Made by a program: the position numbers and the translations under genes. From Ramlibacter henchirensis (GTDB lineage: Bacteria > Pseudomonadota > Gammaproteobacteria > Burkholderiales > Burkholderiaceae_C): a DNA stretch of 64,000 nucleotides. The notes below the pieces were generated by a model. That model did no database searches and was not told the origin of the DNA. It saw nothing but the letters and a program-made list of their open reading frames with translations. Below, piece by piece: positions 42,077 through 51,536 of the stretch (position 1 is the first letter of the stretch; each line of letters opens with the position of its first letter). The stretch is from assembly GCF_004682015.1 (NCBI RefSeq), contig NZ_SMLM01000002.1, positions 1,060,180 through 1,124,179 on the forward strand, given 5' to 3'.

Positions 42077-44320
42077 ATGCGCCTGCCCTCCAAGAAGTTT
42101 TCCGCCATCGCGCTTGGCCTCCTCGCGTTGCCGGCGGCCGCCGTGGACACCACCATGACATCGGCGGGCTACACCGGCCTGGGCATCACGCCCAACGCGC
42201 ACCTCCTGGGATGGGGCCGCCTTGAAGCCTCGTATGAGAGCCAGTTGCCGGGCGTCATCGCGAATCCTCGGGGCCACAACTTCGTCCTGGCATTCGGGCT
42301 TTTGCCCAACCTCGAATTCAGCGGCCGCCTGGCCACCAACACGCTGCAGGCGAGTTGCCTAGGCCGATCAGGGTGCGGTACGAGAGACCTGTCGGCTGGC
42401 GGCAAGCTGGCCATCGGGCTGGATACGGCCAACCGGTTCCGCATCGCCGCGGGTGCGACCGACGTTGGCGGCGCCGTCACGTTCTTCCGCACGTACTACG
42501 GCGTCCTCACATACAGCGAAGGTTCGCTCGAAAGCAGCGTAGGCATTGCACGCCGCAGCGGCGCCGGCATCGCGGGATCGCTATCTCCTCTCGACGGGCC
42601 GTTTGCCGCGGCCGCCTGGCAGCCGCTGCCCCTCGTTCGTGCGCACGTCGAGTACGCGGATGGCAACGCCTGGGCCGGCGTGCGCCTTTTCGCTCCCGCG
42701 CAATGGCTGCCCGAGGGCTGGTCCCTCTCCGCCGGGGCGAACGCGCGCCTCAATTCGAACAACCTGACGGAGCGGACCTGGTGGAACGCCTCGCTCTCCA
42801 TCCCGCTCTACAAGGTGCCAGTGCTCCCGGGGCGCACCCAAGCGCCTTTGCCGCCGCTGCAATCCGGCCAGCAGCCCCTGCCCGCCTATGTGGCGCGCAT
42901 CCCCGCACCGGTCCCGAGCCAGCCGCAGCCCGCAACACCGGCCGATCGATCTATCACGCCGCAGACTCCCCCTACGCGCTCCGCGACTTCGCCAGCACCG
43001 ACGCCGCGCGCAATCCAGCCCGCGACCGAGGCCCAACTCCACGCCTTGGCCGACGCACTCGAAGCCAAGGGCCTCGATGAAATCTGGGTCGGCCGCATGG
43101 AAGACGGCACCGTGGCCGTGCGCGGCAACAACGCCAGCTACACCTGGAATTCGGCCGACGCCCTGGGTGCGGCGCTCGGCGCCGTCGCAAGCACCCTGAG
43201 CGAAACACGAACCGGCTATCGCGTCGTCCTCACCGAGCGCCAGGTGCCCATCGTGGCGGTGACCGGCCAGGCCGACTGCCTGCGCGAATGGATCGAGCAG
43301 CCCACCAACACCTGCACGGCCGGCCAGTTGTCGACGCCTGGCTCGCTGCCGCTAGAGCCCTTGCACGCAGGCGCGCAGTGGGTGGTGCAACGCCAGAAGC
43401 CAGGCTGGCAAACCGTGCGCGTGCGGGTCAGCCCGGTCCTGCGCACCACCGTCGGCACGGAGGTCGGCGCCTTCGACTACGCCATTGGCGTGAACACCGC
43501 CGCGCAGCTGCCCCTTTGGGCGGGCGCCAGCATCGACGCCGGCGTCAACGCGCCCCTGGCCGAGTCCGACGACTTCGAGCGTGGCCGGGTGTTCTTCGAC
43601 CGCCGCATCCAGTCGGGCCTGGAGCGCTTTTCGTTCACCCAGACCCTGCGCGTTCCGCTGGAGCGCTGGGTGCAGCCATCGCAAGGCTTCCGCTGGAGCC
43701 CCGGCGCCCTCACCGCCCAAGGCACCGTGGGCCGCCTCGGCACCTTCTTCGACGGCGCACTGGGCGAGCTGCGCTGGGAACCGGGCGAAGGCCGGCACCG
43801 CTTCTCGGCCCAGGCCGGCGTGTTCCGGAACAACGAATTCGAAGGAGGGCGCGGGCCCCTGGGCTCGCTTCGCCGCGCCCAGCCGATGCTCGGAAGCTAT
43901 CGCTACAGCGTGATGGCCACGCGCACCGACCTCGAAGCCACCGCCGGCCAGTTCATGAACAACGACCGCGGCCTGCAGCTCACGCTGCGCCAGTGGTTCA
44001 CCGATGTCTCGGTCGGCGTGTACTACAAGCGCACCAGCTTTCCGGGCCAGCCCGCGCGCCAGATTGCCGGCGTCGAGCTCACGCTGGTGATCGGCCCTCG
44101 GCAGGATTGGCAGCCCTCGCCCTTCCTGCAGGTGGGCGGCACGCCGCGATTCGCGCACTCCGTCGAGACCTCGATCCGCGAAGCGCGTGGGAACCCTATC
44201 CGCAGCGGCCATGGCATGCGCCCGCCCGCGCCCGACCTGAACGACGTCTTCAACTCCGACCGCTCCGGCCTCGCCTACTTCGAGGACAACATCCGCCGCA
44301 TCCGCGACGCCGCGCGCTGA
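42077..44320 (+). CDS. YjbH-like outer-membrane beta-barrel protein of exopolysaccharide locus
   Basis: 747 residues. A signal peptide (KFSAIALGLLALPAAA) is followed by a barrel-like region starting TSAGYTGLGITPNAHLLGWG, which is typical of YjbH/GfcD proteins. There is a Pro/Gln-rich linker around 265-315, a small alpha/beta segment and a second barrel half with alternating hydrophobic strands to the C-terminus. YjbH proteins are associated with secretion of exopolysaccharide in enterobacteria. The wza-like gene follows after 144 bases. Confidence 0.8.
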   Translation: MRLPSKKFSAIALGLLALPAAAVDTTMTSAGYTGLGITPNAHLLGWGRLEASYESQLPGVIANPRGHNFVLAFGLLPNLEFSGRLATNTLQASCLGRSGCGTRDLSAGGKLAIGLDTANRFRIAAGATDVGGAVTFFRTYYGVLTYSEGSLESSVGIARRSGAGIAGSLSPLDGPFAAAAWQPLPLVRAHVEYADGNAWAGVRLFAPAQWLPEGWSLSAGANARLNSNNLTERTWWNASLSIPLYKVPVLPGRTQAPLPPLQSGQQPLPAYVARIPAPVPSQPQPATPADRSITPQTPPTRSATSPAPTPRAIQPATEAQLHALADALEAKGLDEIWVGRMEDGTVAVRGNNASYTWNSADALGAALGAVASTLSETRTGYRVVLTERQVPIVAVTGQADCLREWIEQPTNTCTAGQLSTPGSLPLEPLHAGAQWVVQRQKPGWQTVRVRVSPVLRTTVGTEVGAFDYAIGVNTAAQLPLWAGASIDAGVNAPLAESDDFERGRVFFDRRIQSGLERFSFTQTLRVPLERWVQPSQGFRWSPGALTAQGTVGRLGTFFDGALGELRWEPGEGRHRFSAQAGVFRNNEFEGGRGPLGSLRRAQPMLGSYRYSVMATRTDLEATAGQFMNNDRGLQLTLRQWFTDVSVGVYYKRTSFPGQPARQIAGVELTLVIGPRQDWQPSPFLQVGGTPRFAHSVETSIREARGNPIRSGHGMRPPAPDLNDVFNSDRSGLAYFEDNIRRIRDAAR

Positions 44321-44464
44321 CGTTGCTGCACAGCCGCATGACAAAGTGCCCACTTCGCGGGGAGGGCGCGCGCTGTTTTGCAAGCACCTCGCAGCGAGCT
44401 CAACCATGCGCTAAAGTCACAGGCTGCGTGTAACAAAAAAGCACACCAAAGGACCCTAGGACCC

Positions 44465-45631
44465 ATGCACAGAGGTGCCATCGCCGCGGCCGCCCAGCGC
44501 GCGGCGTTTTCGCTTGTGACGGCCGCCCTGCTGCACGGCTGCGCCGTGGTCACTGCGCCAGGGTTCGACTACGCGGACCCCAAGACGCGCACCAGCATCA
44601 CCCTGGGCCAGTACGTCCCCGGTGACGTAAACAACCCGCCGCAAGGCGTGGTGGTGCCCATCACGCCGCAACTGTTGAACGCGCAGCAGCAGGCTCGACC
44701 GCGCGAAGTGCCGGCGGAAGTGAAACGGCTGTTCGCGGCGCCCAAGCCCTACACGATCGGCCCCAGCGACGTGATCAGCATCGTGGTCTACGACCACCCC
44801 GAGCTGCTGCCCAACGCCGGCGCCGTCATCAGCCAGCAGGCCGACCCCACCGGCATTAGCGCCGCACCCGGCTTCATCGTCGGTGCCGACGGCCAGATCT
44901 CGTTTCCCTTCATTGGCCGCGTAAAGGTCGAAGGCCTCACGGAAATCGAAGCCTCGGAGCTGGTGCGCCAGCGCCTTTCGCGCTTCATCAAGGATCCACA
45001 GATCACGGTGCGGATCAATTCGTTCCGCAGCCGACGCGCGTACGTCGATGGCGAGGTGCGCACGCCCGGCACGCAGATCTTCACGGACATTCCGATGACG
45101 TTGCCCGAGGCGATCAACCGCGCGGGCGGCATCACCGCCACGGGCGATCGGTCTTCCGTGCTCCTGACGCGGAACAACCAGACCACGCTGATCGATCTGA
45201 TGCAGCTGCGTGAGCTTGGCGTCAACCCCAACCAGATCCTGCTCGAGAGCGGCGACTTGGTCACGGTGCGCCATCGTGACGAGACCAAGGTCTTCGTTGC
45301 AGGTGAGATCGCGCGCCCATCCGCGCTGCAGATGCGCAATGGCCGCCTGAGCCTCAACGAGGCGCTCGGTGAAGCCGGCGGCCCGAACCTGACCACGGCG
45401 AACACCAGCCAGATCTACGTGATCCGCAACACACCCCAAGGTGGCGCGCCGGCAGTGTTTCACCTGAATGCCGCAACCCCGACGGCGCTGGCATTGGCCG
45501 AGACCTTCCCGCTCCAAGCGCGCGACGTCGTGTACATCGATCCGGTGCCGCTGGTGAACTGGAACCGCATCATTTCGCTGATCGTTCCGACGGCGACGGC
45601 GCTGAACCAAGGCACGGCACCGCTGCGATGA
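44465..45631 (+). CDS. wza: Wza-like outer-membrane polysaccharide export lipoprotein
   Basis: 388 residues. A lipobox (TAALLHGCAVV) gives an N-terminal lipid anchor. The polysaccharide export (Poly_export) domain starts PYTIGPSDVISIVVYDHPEL and is followed by two SLBB domains (RRAYVDGEVRTPG; KVFVAGEIARPS). C-terminal hydrophobic sequence (NWNRIISLIVPTATAL) corresponds to the membrane-spanning helix of the Wza octamer. The start ATG gives MHRGAIAA. The stop overlaps the start of wzb (ATGA). Confidence 0.92.
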   Translation: MHRGAIAAAAQRAAFSLVTAALLHGCAVVTAPGFDYADPKTRTSITLGQYVPGDVNNPPQGVVVPITPQLLNAQQQARPREVPAEVKRLFAAPKPYTIGPSDVISIVVYDHPELLPNAGAVISQQADPTGISAAPGFIVGADGQISFPFIGRVKVEGLTEIEASELVRQRLSRFIKDPQITVRINSFRSRRAYVDGEVRTPGTQIFTDIPMTLPEAINRAGGITATGDRSSVLLTRNNQTTLIDLMQLRELGVNPNQILLESGDLVTVRHRDETKVFVAGEIARPSALQMRNGRLSLNEALGEAGGPNLTTANTSQIYVIRNTPQGGAPAVFHLNAATPTALALAETFPLQARDVVYIDPVPLVNWNRIISLIVPTATALNQGTAPLR

Positions 45632-46059
45632 ACCGCATCCTGGTCCTATGCGAAGGCAACATCTGCCGCAGCCCGATGGCGCAGGCGCTGTTCGCCGCCG
45701 CCTTGCCGCAAGCGCAGGTGCGATCAGCCGGGCTCGGAGCGCTGGTCGGTATGCCCGCAGACGACGGCGCCATCCGCCTGATGCAAGACCGAGGCATCGA
45801 TATCACGCCGCACCGCGCGCAGCAGGTGAGCCGCGCCTTGTGCCTCGAGGCCGACATGGTGCTGGTGATGGATGCCGACCAGAAGCAGCGCTTGGAGGCC
45901 CTGTACCCCCAGGCCCGTGGGCGCGTGTTCAAGCTGGGTGAATACACCGGCCAGGACATCCCCGACCCGTATCGCCGTGGCGACACGGCCTTCCGCGACG
46001 CGCTCGCGCGCATCGAGGAGGGCGTAGCCGAGTGGCTTCGACGAATCCGTAAGCTTTGA
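45628..46059 (+). CDS. wzb: Wzb-like low-molecular-weight protein tyrosine phosphatase
   Basis: 143-residue cytosolic phosphatase. The P-loop CEGNICRS has catalytic C8 and R14, and the general acid D113 is in IPDPYRRG. It would dephosphorylate the C-terminal tyrosine cluster of the Wzc kinase encoded 17 bases downstream, allowing chain-length cycling. Translationally coupled to wza. Confidence 0.93.
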   Translation: MNRILVLCEGNICRSPMAQALFAAALPQAQVRSAGLGALVGMPADDGAIRLMQDRGIDITPHRAQQVSRALCLEADMVLVMDADQKQRLEALYPQARGRVFKLGEYTGQDIPDPYRRGDTAFRDALARIEEGVAEWLRRIRKL

Positions 46060-46076
46060 AACTAGGAGGCACGACG

Positions 46077-48353
46077 ATGAATGCCCCCCATCCGCTGCAC
46101 CAGCAGCTGGCCGCGACCATGCCCACCATGGCGATGGCCGCGCCGGCGGCCGCCGAGGACAACCGCGAGATCAACCTTCAGGAATACTGGGACATCGTCG
46201 TCGACAACCGTTGGTTGGTTGCAGCGGTCACCGCATTGGCGGTCGCCATCGGAGGCGCGTACGCGTTCCTGGCCAAACCAGTGTACGAGTCGAACTTGCT
46301 GATCCAGGTCGAAGACTCGACGGGCTCACCCATGAGCTTCTTGGGCGAGGCGGCGAGCCTGTTTGAGATGAAGACGGCAGCGACGGCGGAGATCGAGATC
46401 ATTCGCTCGCGGATGGTGATCGGGCAGGCCGTAGACAACACGCGCCTGTACATCAGCGCCACTCCGCAGTACTTACCGCTGGTCGGGGGCTGGCTGGCGC
46501 GGCGCTCGAAGGAACTCTCAGACCCGGGCTTCGTGGGTTTCGGCGGCTATGTCACCGGTGCGGAGAAGATCAGCGTCACCTCGTTTGATGTGCCGCAGGA
46601 GCTGGAAGGCACGAGCTTCCGGCTGACCGCAAATGCAGACGGCAAGTACACGGTGACGCACCCTGACCTGGACCGAGAGCTCACGGGCGCTGTCGGCCGG
46701 CCCCTCGTGCAAGAAACCGAAATGGGTCCGATCCGGCTGCTGGTGGCATCCCTTGAGGGCAAGCCCGGCGCCGAGTTCAACCTAGTGCGCTACTCGCGCC
46801 TGGAGATGATCGAAGACCTCCAACGCAATCTGCGCCTGGCGGAGAAAGGCCGCCAGTCCGGCGTGATCGACGCGCGCCTGCAAGACTCCGACCGGAAACA
46901 GCTCACCCTGATCCTCAACGAGATCGGCGAGCAGTACGTCAAGCAGAACGTCGAACGCAAGGCAGCCGAGGCGCAGAAGACCCTGCAGTTCCTGGACGTG
47001 CAGCTGCCCCAGTTCAAGAAGCAGCTGAACGAATCCGAAGAGGCCTACAACCGCTACCGCAACCGGCAGGGCACCGTAGCCTTGGACGAAGAAGCAAAGC
47101 TGGTCCTGGCCCGCACCGTCGAACTGCAAACCAAGCTGGTCGAGTCGCAGCAGAAGCGCCGCGAAATGATCGCGCGCTTCACGCCGGAGCACCCGGCGGT
47201 GCAAACGCTCGATGCCCAGATCGCCGCGTGGGACCGCGAAATCGGCAGCTTGAACGCGCGCGTCAAAGCAATGCCGAGCGTGCAGCAGGACGCACTGCGC
47301 CTGGAGCGTGACGTCAAGGTGAACAACGAGCTGTACCAGCAGCTGCGGAACAACGCACTGCAACTGCAGCTAGTTCGCGAAGGCAAGGTCGGGAACGTGC
47401 GCCTGATCGATCCCGCAGCGACGCCGGAAGACCCCGTGAAGCCTCGTCGCGGGCTCACGCTGGTATTGGCCATGGCCCTGGGCCTGCTGGGCGGCGTGAT
47501 ACTTGCCCTGGCTCGCAACGCGTTCTTCCGCGGCATCCGCAATCCGCAGGAAATCGAAGCGCATACGGGCCTGAACGTCTACAGCACGATTCCGCTGAGC
47601 GAGGTGCAGAACACCATCGCTCGCCAAGTGGCCGACAAGCAGCCGGGCGTGCACGTTCTGGCCCATGCCGCGCCGCAAGATGTCGCAATCGAAAGCCTGC
47701 GCAGCCTGCGCACCGCCTTGCAGTTCGCGATGCTGGAGGCGACCAACAACCGCGTGCTGATCACCGGCGCCACGCCGGGGATCGGCAAGAGCTTCGTTTC
47801 CGCGAACCTCGCCGCGGTGCTGGCCAGTGCGGGCAAGCGCGTGCTGCTGATCGACGCCGACCTGCGCAAGGGGCACCTGAATCAATATTTCGGCATCGGG
47901 CGCGCGAGCGGCCTGTCGGAGTTGATCGCGGGCACCCTGCCGGTCGACAAGGCCCTCCGCCGCAATGTGCTGCCGCAGCTGGACTTCATGCCCACCGGCG
48001 TGCTGCCCCCCAATCCCGCGGAGCTGATGACCAGCGGCAGCTTCGCCAACCTGCTCGAAGCCTTGTCCGCGGAGTACGACCTGGTGATCGTGGACACGGC
48101 GCCGGTACTGGCCGCGGCGGACACCCTGTCAGTGGCGCCCCATGTCGGCACGCTGCTACTGGTAGCCCGCGCAGGCCAGACGCAGCTGGGCGAGTTGCAC
48201 GAGAGCGCGCGACGCCTGGCGCACGCGGGCAAGCACGCGACTGGCGTGCTGTTCAATGGGATGGACCTAACGCGACGGCATTACGGAAACTATGGCTACA
48301 AGTACGGCGCCTACCGTTATCGCCAGTACAGCTACGGGGCTACTGCTAAGTAG
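46077..48353 (+). CDS. wzc: Wzc-like tyrosine autokinase and polysaccharide co-polymerase
   Basis: 758-residue inner-membrane protein. It has a Wzz domain bounded by two membrane helices (about 46-68 and 460-480), a long periplasmic coiled coil, then a cytoplasmic BY-kinase domain with Walker A GATPGIGKS at 564-572, Walker A' near LLIDADLRKG and Walker B LVIVDTAPV. The C-terminal tail holds a Tyr cluster (HYGNYGYKYGAYRYRQYSYG), the autophosphorylation sites. TAGGAGG precedes the ATG. It controls chain length and opens export with Wza; Wzb is encoded just upstream. Confidence 0.94.
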   Translation: MNAPHPLHQQLAATMPTMAMAAPAAAEDNREINLQEYWDIVVDNRWLVAAVTALAVAIGGAYAFLAKPVYESNLLIQVEDSTGSPMSFLGEAASLFEMKTAATAEIEIIRSRMVIGQAVDNTRLYISATPQYLPLVGGWLARRSKELSDPGFVGFGGYVTGAEKISVTSFDVPQELEGTSFRLTANADGKYTVTHPDLDRELTGAVGRPLVQETEMGPIRLLVASLEGKPGAEFNLVRYSRLEMIEDLQRNLRLAEKGRQSGVIDARLQDSDRKQLTLILNEIGEQYVKQNVERKAAEAQKTLQFLDVQLPQFKKQLNESEEAYNRYRNRQGTVALDEEAKLVLARTVELQTKLVESQQKRREMIARFTPEHPAVQTLDAQIAAWDREIGSLNARVKAMPSVQQDALRLERDVKVNNELYQQLRNNALQLQLVREGKVGNVRLIDPAATPEDPVKPRRGLTLVLAMALGLLGGVILALARNAFFRGIRNPQEIEAHTGLNVYSTIPLSEVQNTIARQVADKQPGVHVLAHAAPQDVAIESLRSLRTALQFAMLEATNNRVLITGATPGIGKSFVSANLAAVLASAGKRVLLIDADLRKGHLNQYFGIGRASGLSELIAGTLPVDKALRRNVLPQLDFMPTGVLPPNPAELMTSGSFANLLEALSAEYDLVIVDTAPVLAAADTLSVAPHVGTLLLVARAGQTQLGELHESARRLAHAGKHATGVLFNGMDLTRRHYGNYGYKYGAYRYRQYSYGATAK

Positions 48354-48611
48354 TCCCAGCTTGCATCAGCGGGATATGTGGCCCAACCCGGCGCCGTCGC
48401 GCTTGTTCTGCCAGGCTCGTCGGGAACGACGAGAGGGAGTGTGATGCCCGCCGGTGCAGGCGGTAAACGCCCTGAGGTTGGAGGATGCCCAAAAGGCGTT
48501 CGGATCAGTGTTGTTGGACGCGAGTCATGCGGGCCGAATGCGCGGAGTCATGCTCGGGTGCAAACCGGCTCGCTGCTCTAAGCTGCCACTGAAAGCAGTC
48601 GAGGCACGCGC
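48354..48611. other. Gap between wzc and wzy
   Basis: No gene supported. It marks the transition from GC-rich export genes to the more AT-rich sugar-assembly genes and may carry a separate promoter for wzy. Confidence 0.4.
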
Positions 48612-49763
48612 ATGTATTCGAGTTATTCAACGCCTGAGAGAAGGGCACTTAGTGGGCCGCCGGTTCGTTCCAGCGTCGCCGTGGGTGCTGCGGCGGCGCT
48701 TGCCTTTTCTGGCGAACCGACACTGATTCTTGAGATCCTGTTCGTCGCCTTTATCGCTTGGAGAGTGCTGCGAGAACCCGCAGTCCTCCAGACGCCATTT
48801 CGAATTTTTCTGGTTTGTCTCGCGTATATAGCCGCGGGCTACTTTAGCTCGCTTCCGAGCACCTCAGCGGACCTCAAGGACTTCGCGACGATCTACAAAT
48901 TTCTGTATTACCTGGCCGCACTCGCGCTAGTCTCATCTGATCATTGGATCCAGCCAAGGAGCGGAGCTTGGGGCCTCCGCCTATTCGTGTGGTTGTTCGT
49001 TATGGTTTACACGTATGAGCGCTTCGCAATAGGCGAACTGCGGCCGACTGTACTTGTTGAAAACAACTATGAACTAATTCCGCTCATCTTGGCCGCCGTG
49101 GCCCTGAACGGGAAGGGGAAGCCGCTAAGCCCGTGGGACTGGGGTGCGCTCCTCTATGTGTGCGCGATTTCCGGTTCACGTTCTTCTATGGCGGCTCTAG
49201 CTATCGGAATAACTGTACTCGTACGGCTGCAGTTTTCGGCGCGAGAGCTACTCCAGTGGACAGTACTCGCTGGTGCATTTGGTCTGCTGGTCTACGTTCT
49301 GGTTCTGAGACTCGGAGACAGGTCGATCGAAGACATTGACCGCATCATTTTCCTCAGCGCTTTCGTCGAGGAGACGAAGGACTGGGGGGTCGCTCAGTGG
49401 CTATTCGGTGCTCCGGCTATGACACCGCTGTCGCTTGGTACGTGTCGAATGCTCGCGTACTACGAAAACCTGATGAGTTATACGGGCGAGTGGAAGTGCT
49501 ACTCAGTCATCCTCCACTCCTTCGTACTTCGCGTGATCTATGACCATGGCCTGCTGGGTTTTGCCCTCTCGCTGTTCGCGGTGAACTTGTTGCTCAAACG
49601 CGATTACAACGGTCGCGTGCGCGTGACGGTACTGGCCATCATCGTTGCAACAGGACTCTCAGTTTCATCTCTCAACAACGTGTACGTAGCGCTCGGGTTG
49701 ATGTTTATGTTGGCGCTACGGCCGCTCCAACTCGCCGCGCGAGTGGGCTCAATTCGTCGCTAA
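48612..49763 (+). CDS. wzy: Wzy-like O-antigen/exopolysaccharide polymerase
   Basis: 383 residues with about ten predicted transmembrane helices and one long periplasmic loop between about 240 and 310 (EDIDRIIFLSAFVEETKDWG). This is the usual plan of Wzy polymerases, whose sequences are otherwise poorly conserved. A short motif HSFVLRVIYDHGLLGF near the end resembles the HxxxLxxxxxxGxxG of this family. The gene is clearly lower in GC than wzc and is the only rightward gene of the assembly block. The start ATG lacks a strong ribosome site. Confidence 0.78.
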   Translation: MYSSYSTPERRALSGPPVRSSVAVGAAAALAFSGEPTLILEILFVAFIAWRVLREPAVLQTPFRIFLVCLAYIAAGYFSSLPSTSADLKDFATIYKFLYYLAALALVSSDHWIQPRSGAWGLRLFVWLFVMVYTYERFAIGELRPTVLVENNYELIPLILAAVALNGKGKPLSPWDWGALLYVCAISGSRSSMAALAIGITVLVRLQFSARELLQWTVLAGAFGLLVYVLVLRLGDRSIEDIDRIIFLSAFVEETKDWGVAQWLFGAPAMTPLSLGTCRMLAYYENLMSYTGEWKCYSVILHSFVLRVIYDHGLLGFALSLFAVNLLLKRDYNGRVRVTVLAIIVATGLSVSSLNNVYVALGLMFMLALRPLQLAARVGSIRR

Positions 49764-49941
49764 CCACTGGATTTTGCGCCCGACGCACTCCAGTTGTGGC
49801 GTAGCAGCGCCTTACTCGGTCGCTAGACAAGTTCTCCGTGCGCCGCGTCTTTAATCGCAAGGTAAGCTCATAGTTGCACGCTGAAAGTGCCAGTTGAACG
49901 ACGCCACCTGGCACTACATAGCTTGGACAGTCCCCAACCGC

Positions 49942-50895
49942 CTAAGACGTACCTGCCAGAGGTGCACGTGCAGACGGCTGGACTAACTCACGTCCAGTCA
50001 GCTTTGAGAGCTCGCGGCAGATGTCATCCTTCGAACTCATGCCGGCAACGGCGCTCTCGAGCTCCAGAATCTTGGCTCCAACCAAAAATCTGTACCAGAA
50101 GCCCTGAAGAAAGTGATAGATCAACCCAGTTTTACCGTCCAGAAAGCCGAGCTGAAAGAGGTAACGCCAAATGAAGTATGCAAAGGCGCTGACAGTGAAG
50201 GGAATTCGGTTGTAGATGGTCTCCTTTACCCATCGCTTTAGGGCGGCTTGTCTTGAAGCGGGGGATCCAAGGCGAGCATGATCTCTTGGAAAAAGGTGGA
50301 GGCGTTGATTGAGCGCATCGAGCGCCTCGCGCGTCGCGTACTGGTTGTGCTTCTCAATGAAGAACGTTAGATCGTTTAAGTTGTGATCGGCGAATCCACC
50401 GCTGAAGGTAACGGTGTCACCGCCGCAAACGATCATATGCTCATCCATCCAACGGTCTTCAATGCGTCCATATCCGTTTCGCCAAATGCGAAGAAGCACC
50501 AGCGGATATCGACCTCCGTATCGTACCCATCGCCCCATGAAAACATGCTTTCGCTTCAAGTTAATGCCAACAGTGCTCCGGGGCAGGCGTGGGAGGCGAT
50601 TTTTTATCTCATCAATGAGGTCGTCTTCAAGTACTTCGTCGGCGTCGATACGCAAGATCCAATCTTCCGTAATTTGGTGATTGTCCAGCGCCCACTGAAA
50701 CTGCTTTGAGTAATTCACAAACCGGTTTTGCAGAATAGCCGCACCTAGTTTTTGCGCGATTTCCACCGTTCTGTCGGAAGAGTAGGAGTCAACCACGTAC
50801 ACCCTCGCGCCGAGCTTTCGAAGGAGCAGTAGCACCCGCTCAAGGTGAATTTCCTCGTTCCGCGTCAGCAAAACTGCCGCCAGACTAAGTGCCAC
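49942..50895 (-). CDS. Glycosyltransferase family 2 enzyme
   Basis: 317 residues from a GTG preceded by AGAGGAAG. It has the GT-A fold: start SLAAVLLTRNEEIHLERVLL, VVDSYSSDRTVEIAQKL, then the DxD motif in WILRIDADEVLEDDL. The family includes LpsA/KdtX-like enzymes adding sugars to polysaccharide precursors. A C-terminal hydrophobic stretch (SAFAYFIWRYLFQLGFLDGK) suggests membrane association. Its start overlaps the stop of the acetyltransferase gene by 11 bases. Confidence 0.86.
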   Translation of the reverse strand: MALSLAAVLLTRNEEIHLERVLLLLRKLGARVYVVDSYSSDRTVEIAQKLGAAILQNRFVNYSKQFQWALDNHQITEDWILRIDADEVLEDDLIDEIKNRLPRLPRSTVGINLKRKHVFMGRWVRYGGRYPLVLLRIWRNGYGRIEDRWMDEHMIVCGGDTVTFSGGFADHNLNDLTFFIEKHNQYATREALDALNQRLHLFPRDHARLGSPASRQAALKRWVKETIYNRIPFTVSAFAYFIWRYLFQLGFLDGKTGLIYHFLQGFWYRFLVGAKILELESAVAGMSSKDDICRELSKLTGRELVQPSARAPLAGTS

Positions 50896-51436
50896 GGTAA
50901 ATCTTCCTCTCACGAACCTTTTTGGCAGGATTGCCGACATAGACACTATGGCTTTCAGCGGTGCCACAAAGAACGGTACGTGCTCCCAACACTGCACCAT
51001 CATTGACGTGCGAACCAGGCCCAACGAAAGCCTCAGCTGCAATCCAAACATCGGAGCCAATAACAATCGGCCTCGTAACGAGCCGGAACCCGTGGTCCTC
51101 AATGTCATGGCTTCCTCCACATAGATGCACACCTTGTGAAACCACGGACCGCGCGCCAATGGCGATCCGATCCATGCTGTAGCAATTCACACGAGGACCT
51201 AAGCAGGAGTACGCGGCCATTTCCAAGTTAGGCGGATACCAGATCTGCACTGAGGAATAGATCTTGGCCTGCCAGCTAATCCGCGCACCGAACAAGCGAA
51301 GAAGCCAGACCCGCCACAAGTTGGCCTGCGGCGGCGTCCACGATGCCGCAAGTAGCCAGACTAGCTTCCAGATCAGCCTAAACGCCCGGTGACTCCAAGG
51401 ATATGTCGGGGCCCCAGTTATCGTTGTCGCGTTCAT
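50885..51436 (-). CDS. WcaF-like hexapeptide-repeat acetyltransferase
   Basis: 183 residues with a left-handed beta-helix built of hexapeptide repeats (IAIGARSVVSQGVHLCGGSH, IVIGSDVWIAAEAFVGPGSH). The N-terminal segment (WSHRAFRLIWKLVWLLAASW) is characteristic of WcaF-type colanic acid acetyltransferases. It would O-acetylate a sugar of the repeat unit using acetyl-CoA. It is followed directly by the GT2 gene with overlap. Confidence 0.87.
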   Translation of the reverse strand: MNATTITGAPTYPWSHRAFRLIWKLVWLLAASWTPPQANLWRVWLLRLFGARISWQAKIYSSVQIWYPPNLEMAAYSCLGPRVNCYSMDRIAIGARSVVSQGVHLCGGSHDIEDHGFRLVTRPIVIGSDVWIAAEAFVGPGSHVNDGAVLGARTVLCGTAESHSVYVGNPAKKVRERKIYRGT

Positions 51437-51536
51437 TGGTAGGGAGTAATAGACCAGTTTTCAAGGGCGCCCGCGCCGCTAGGGGAACGCATGGAAGAGT
51501 CAGCGTGCAAAAGCGCCTCTTCTAAAAAAAGAGGCC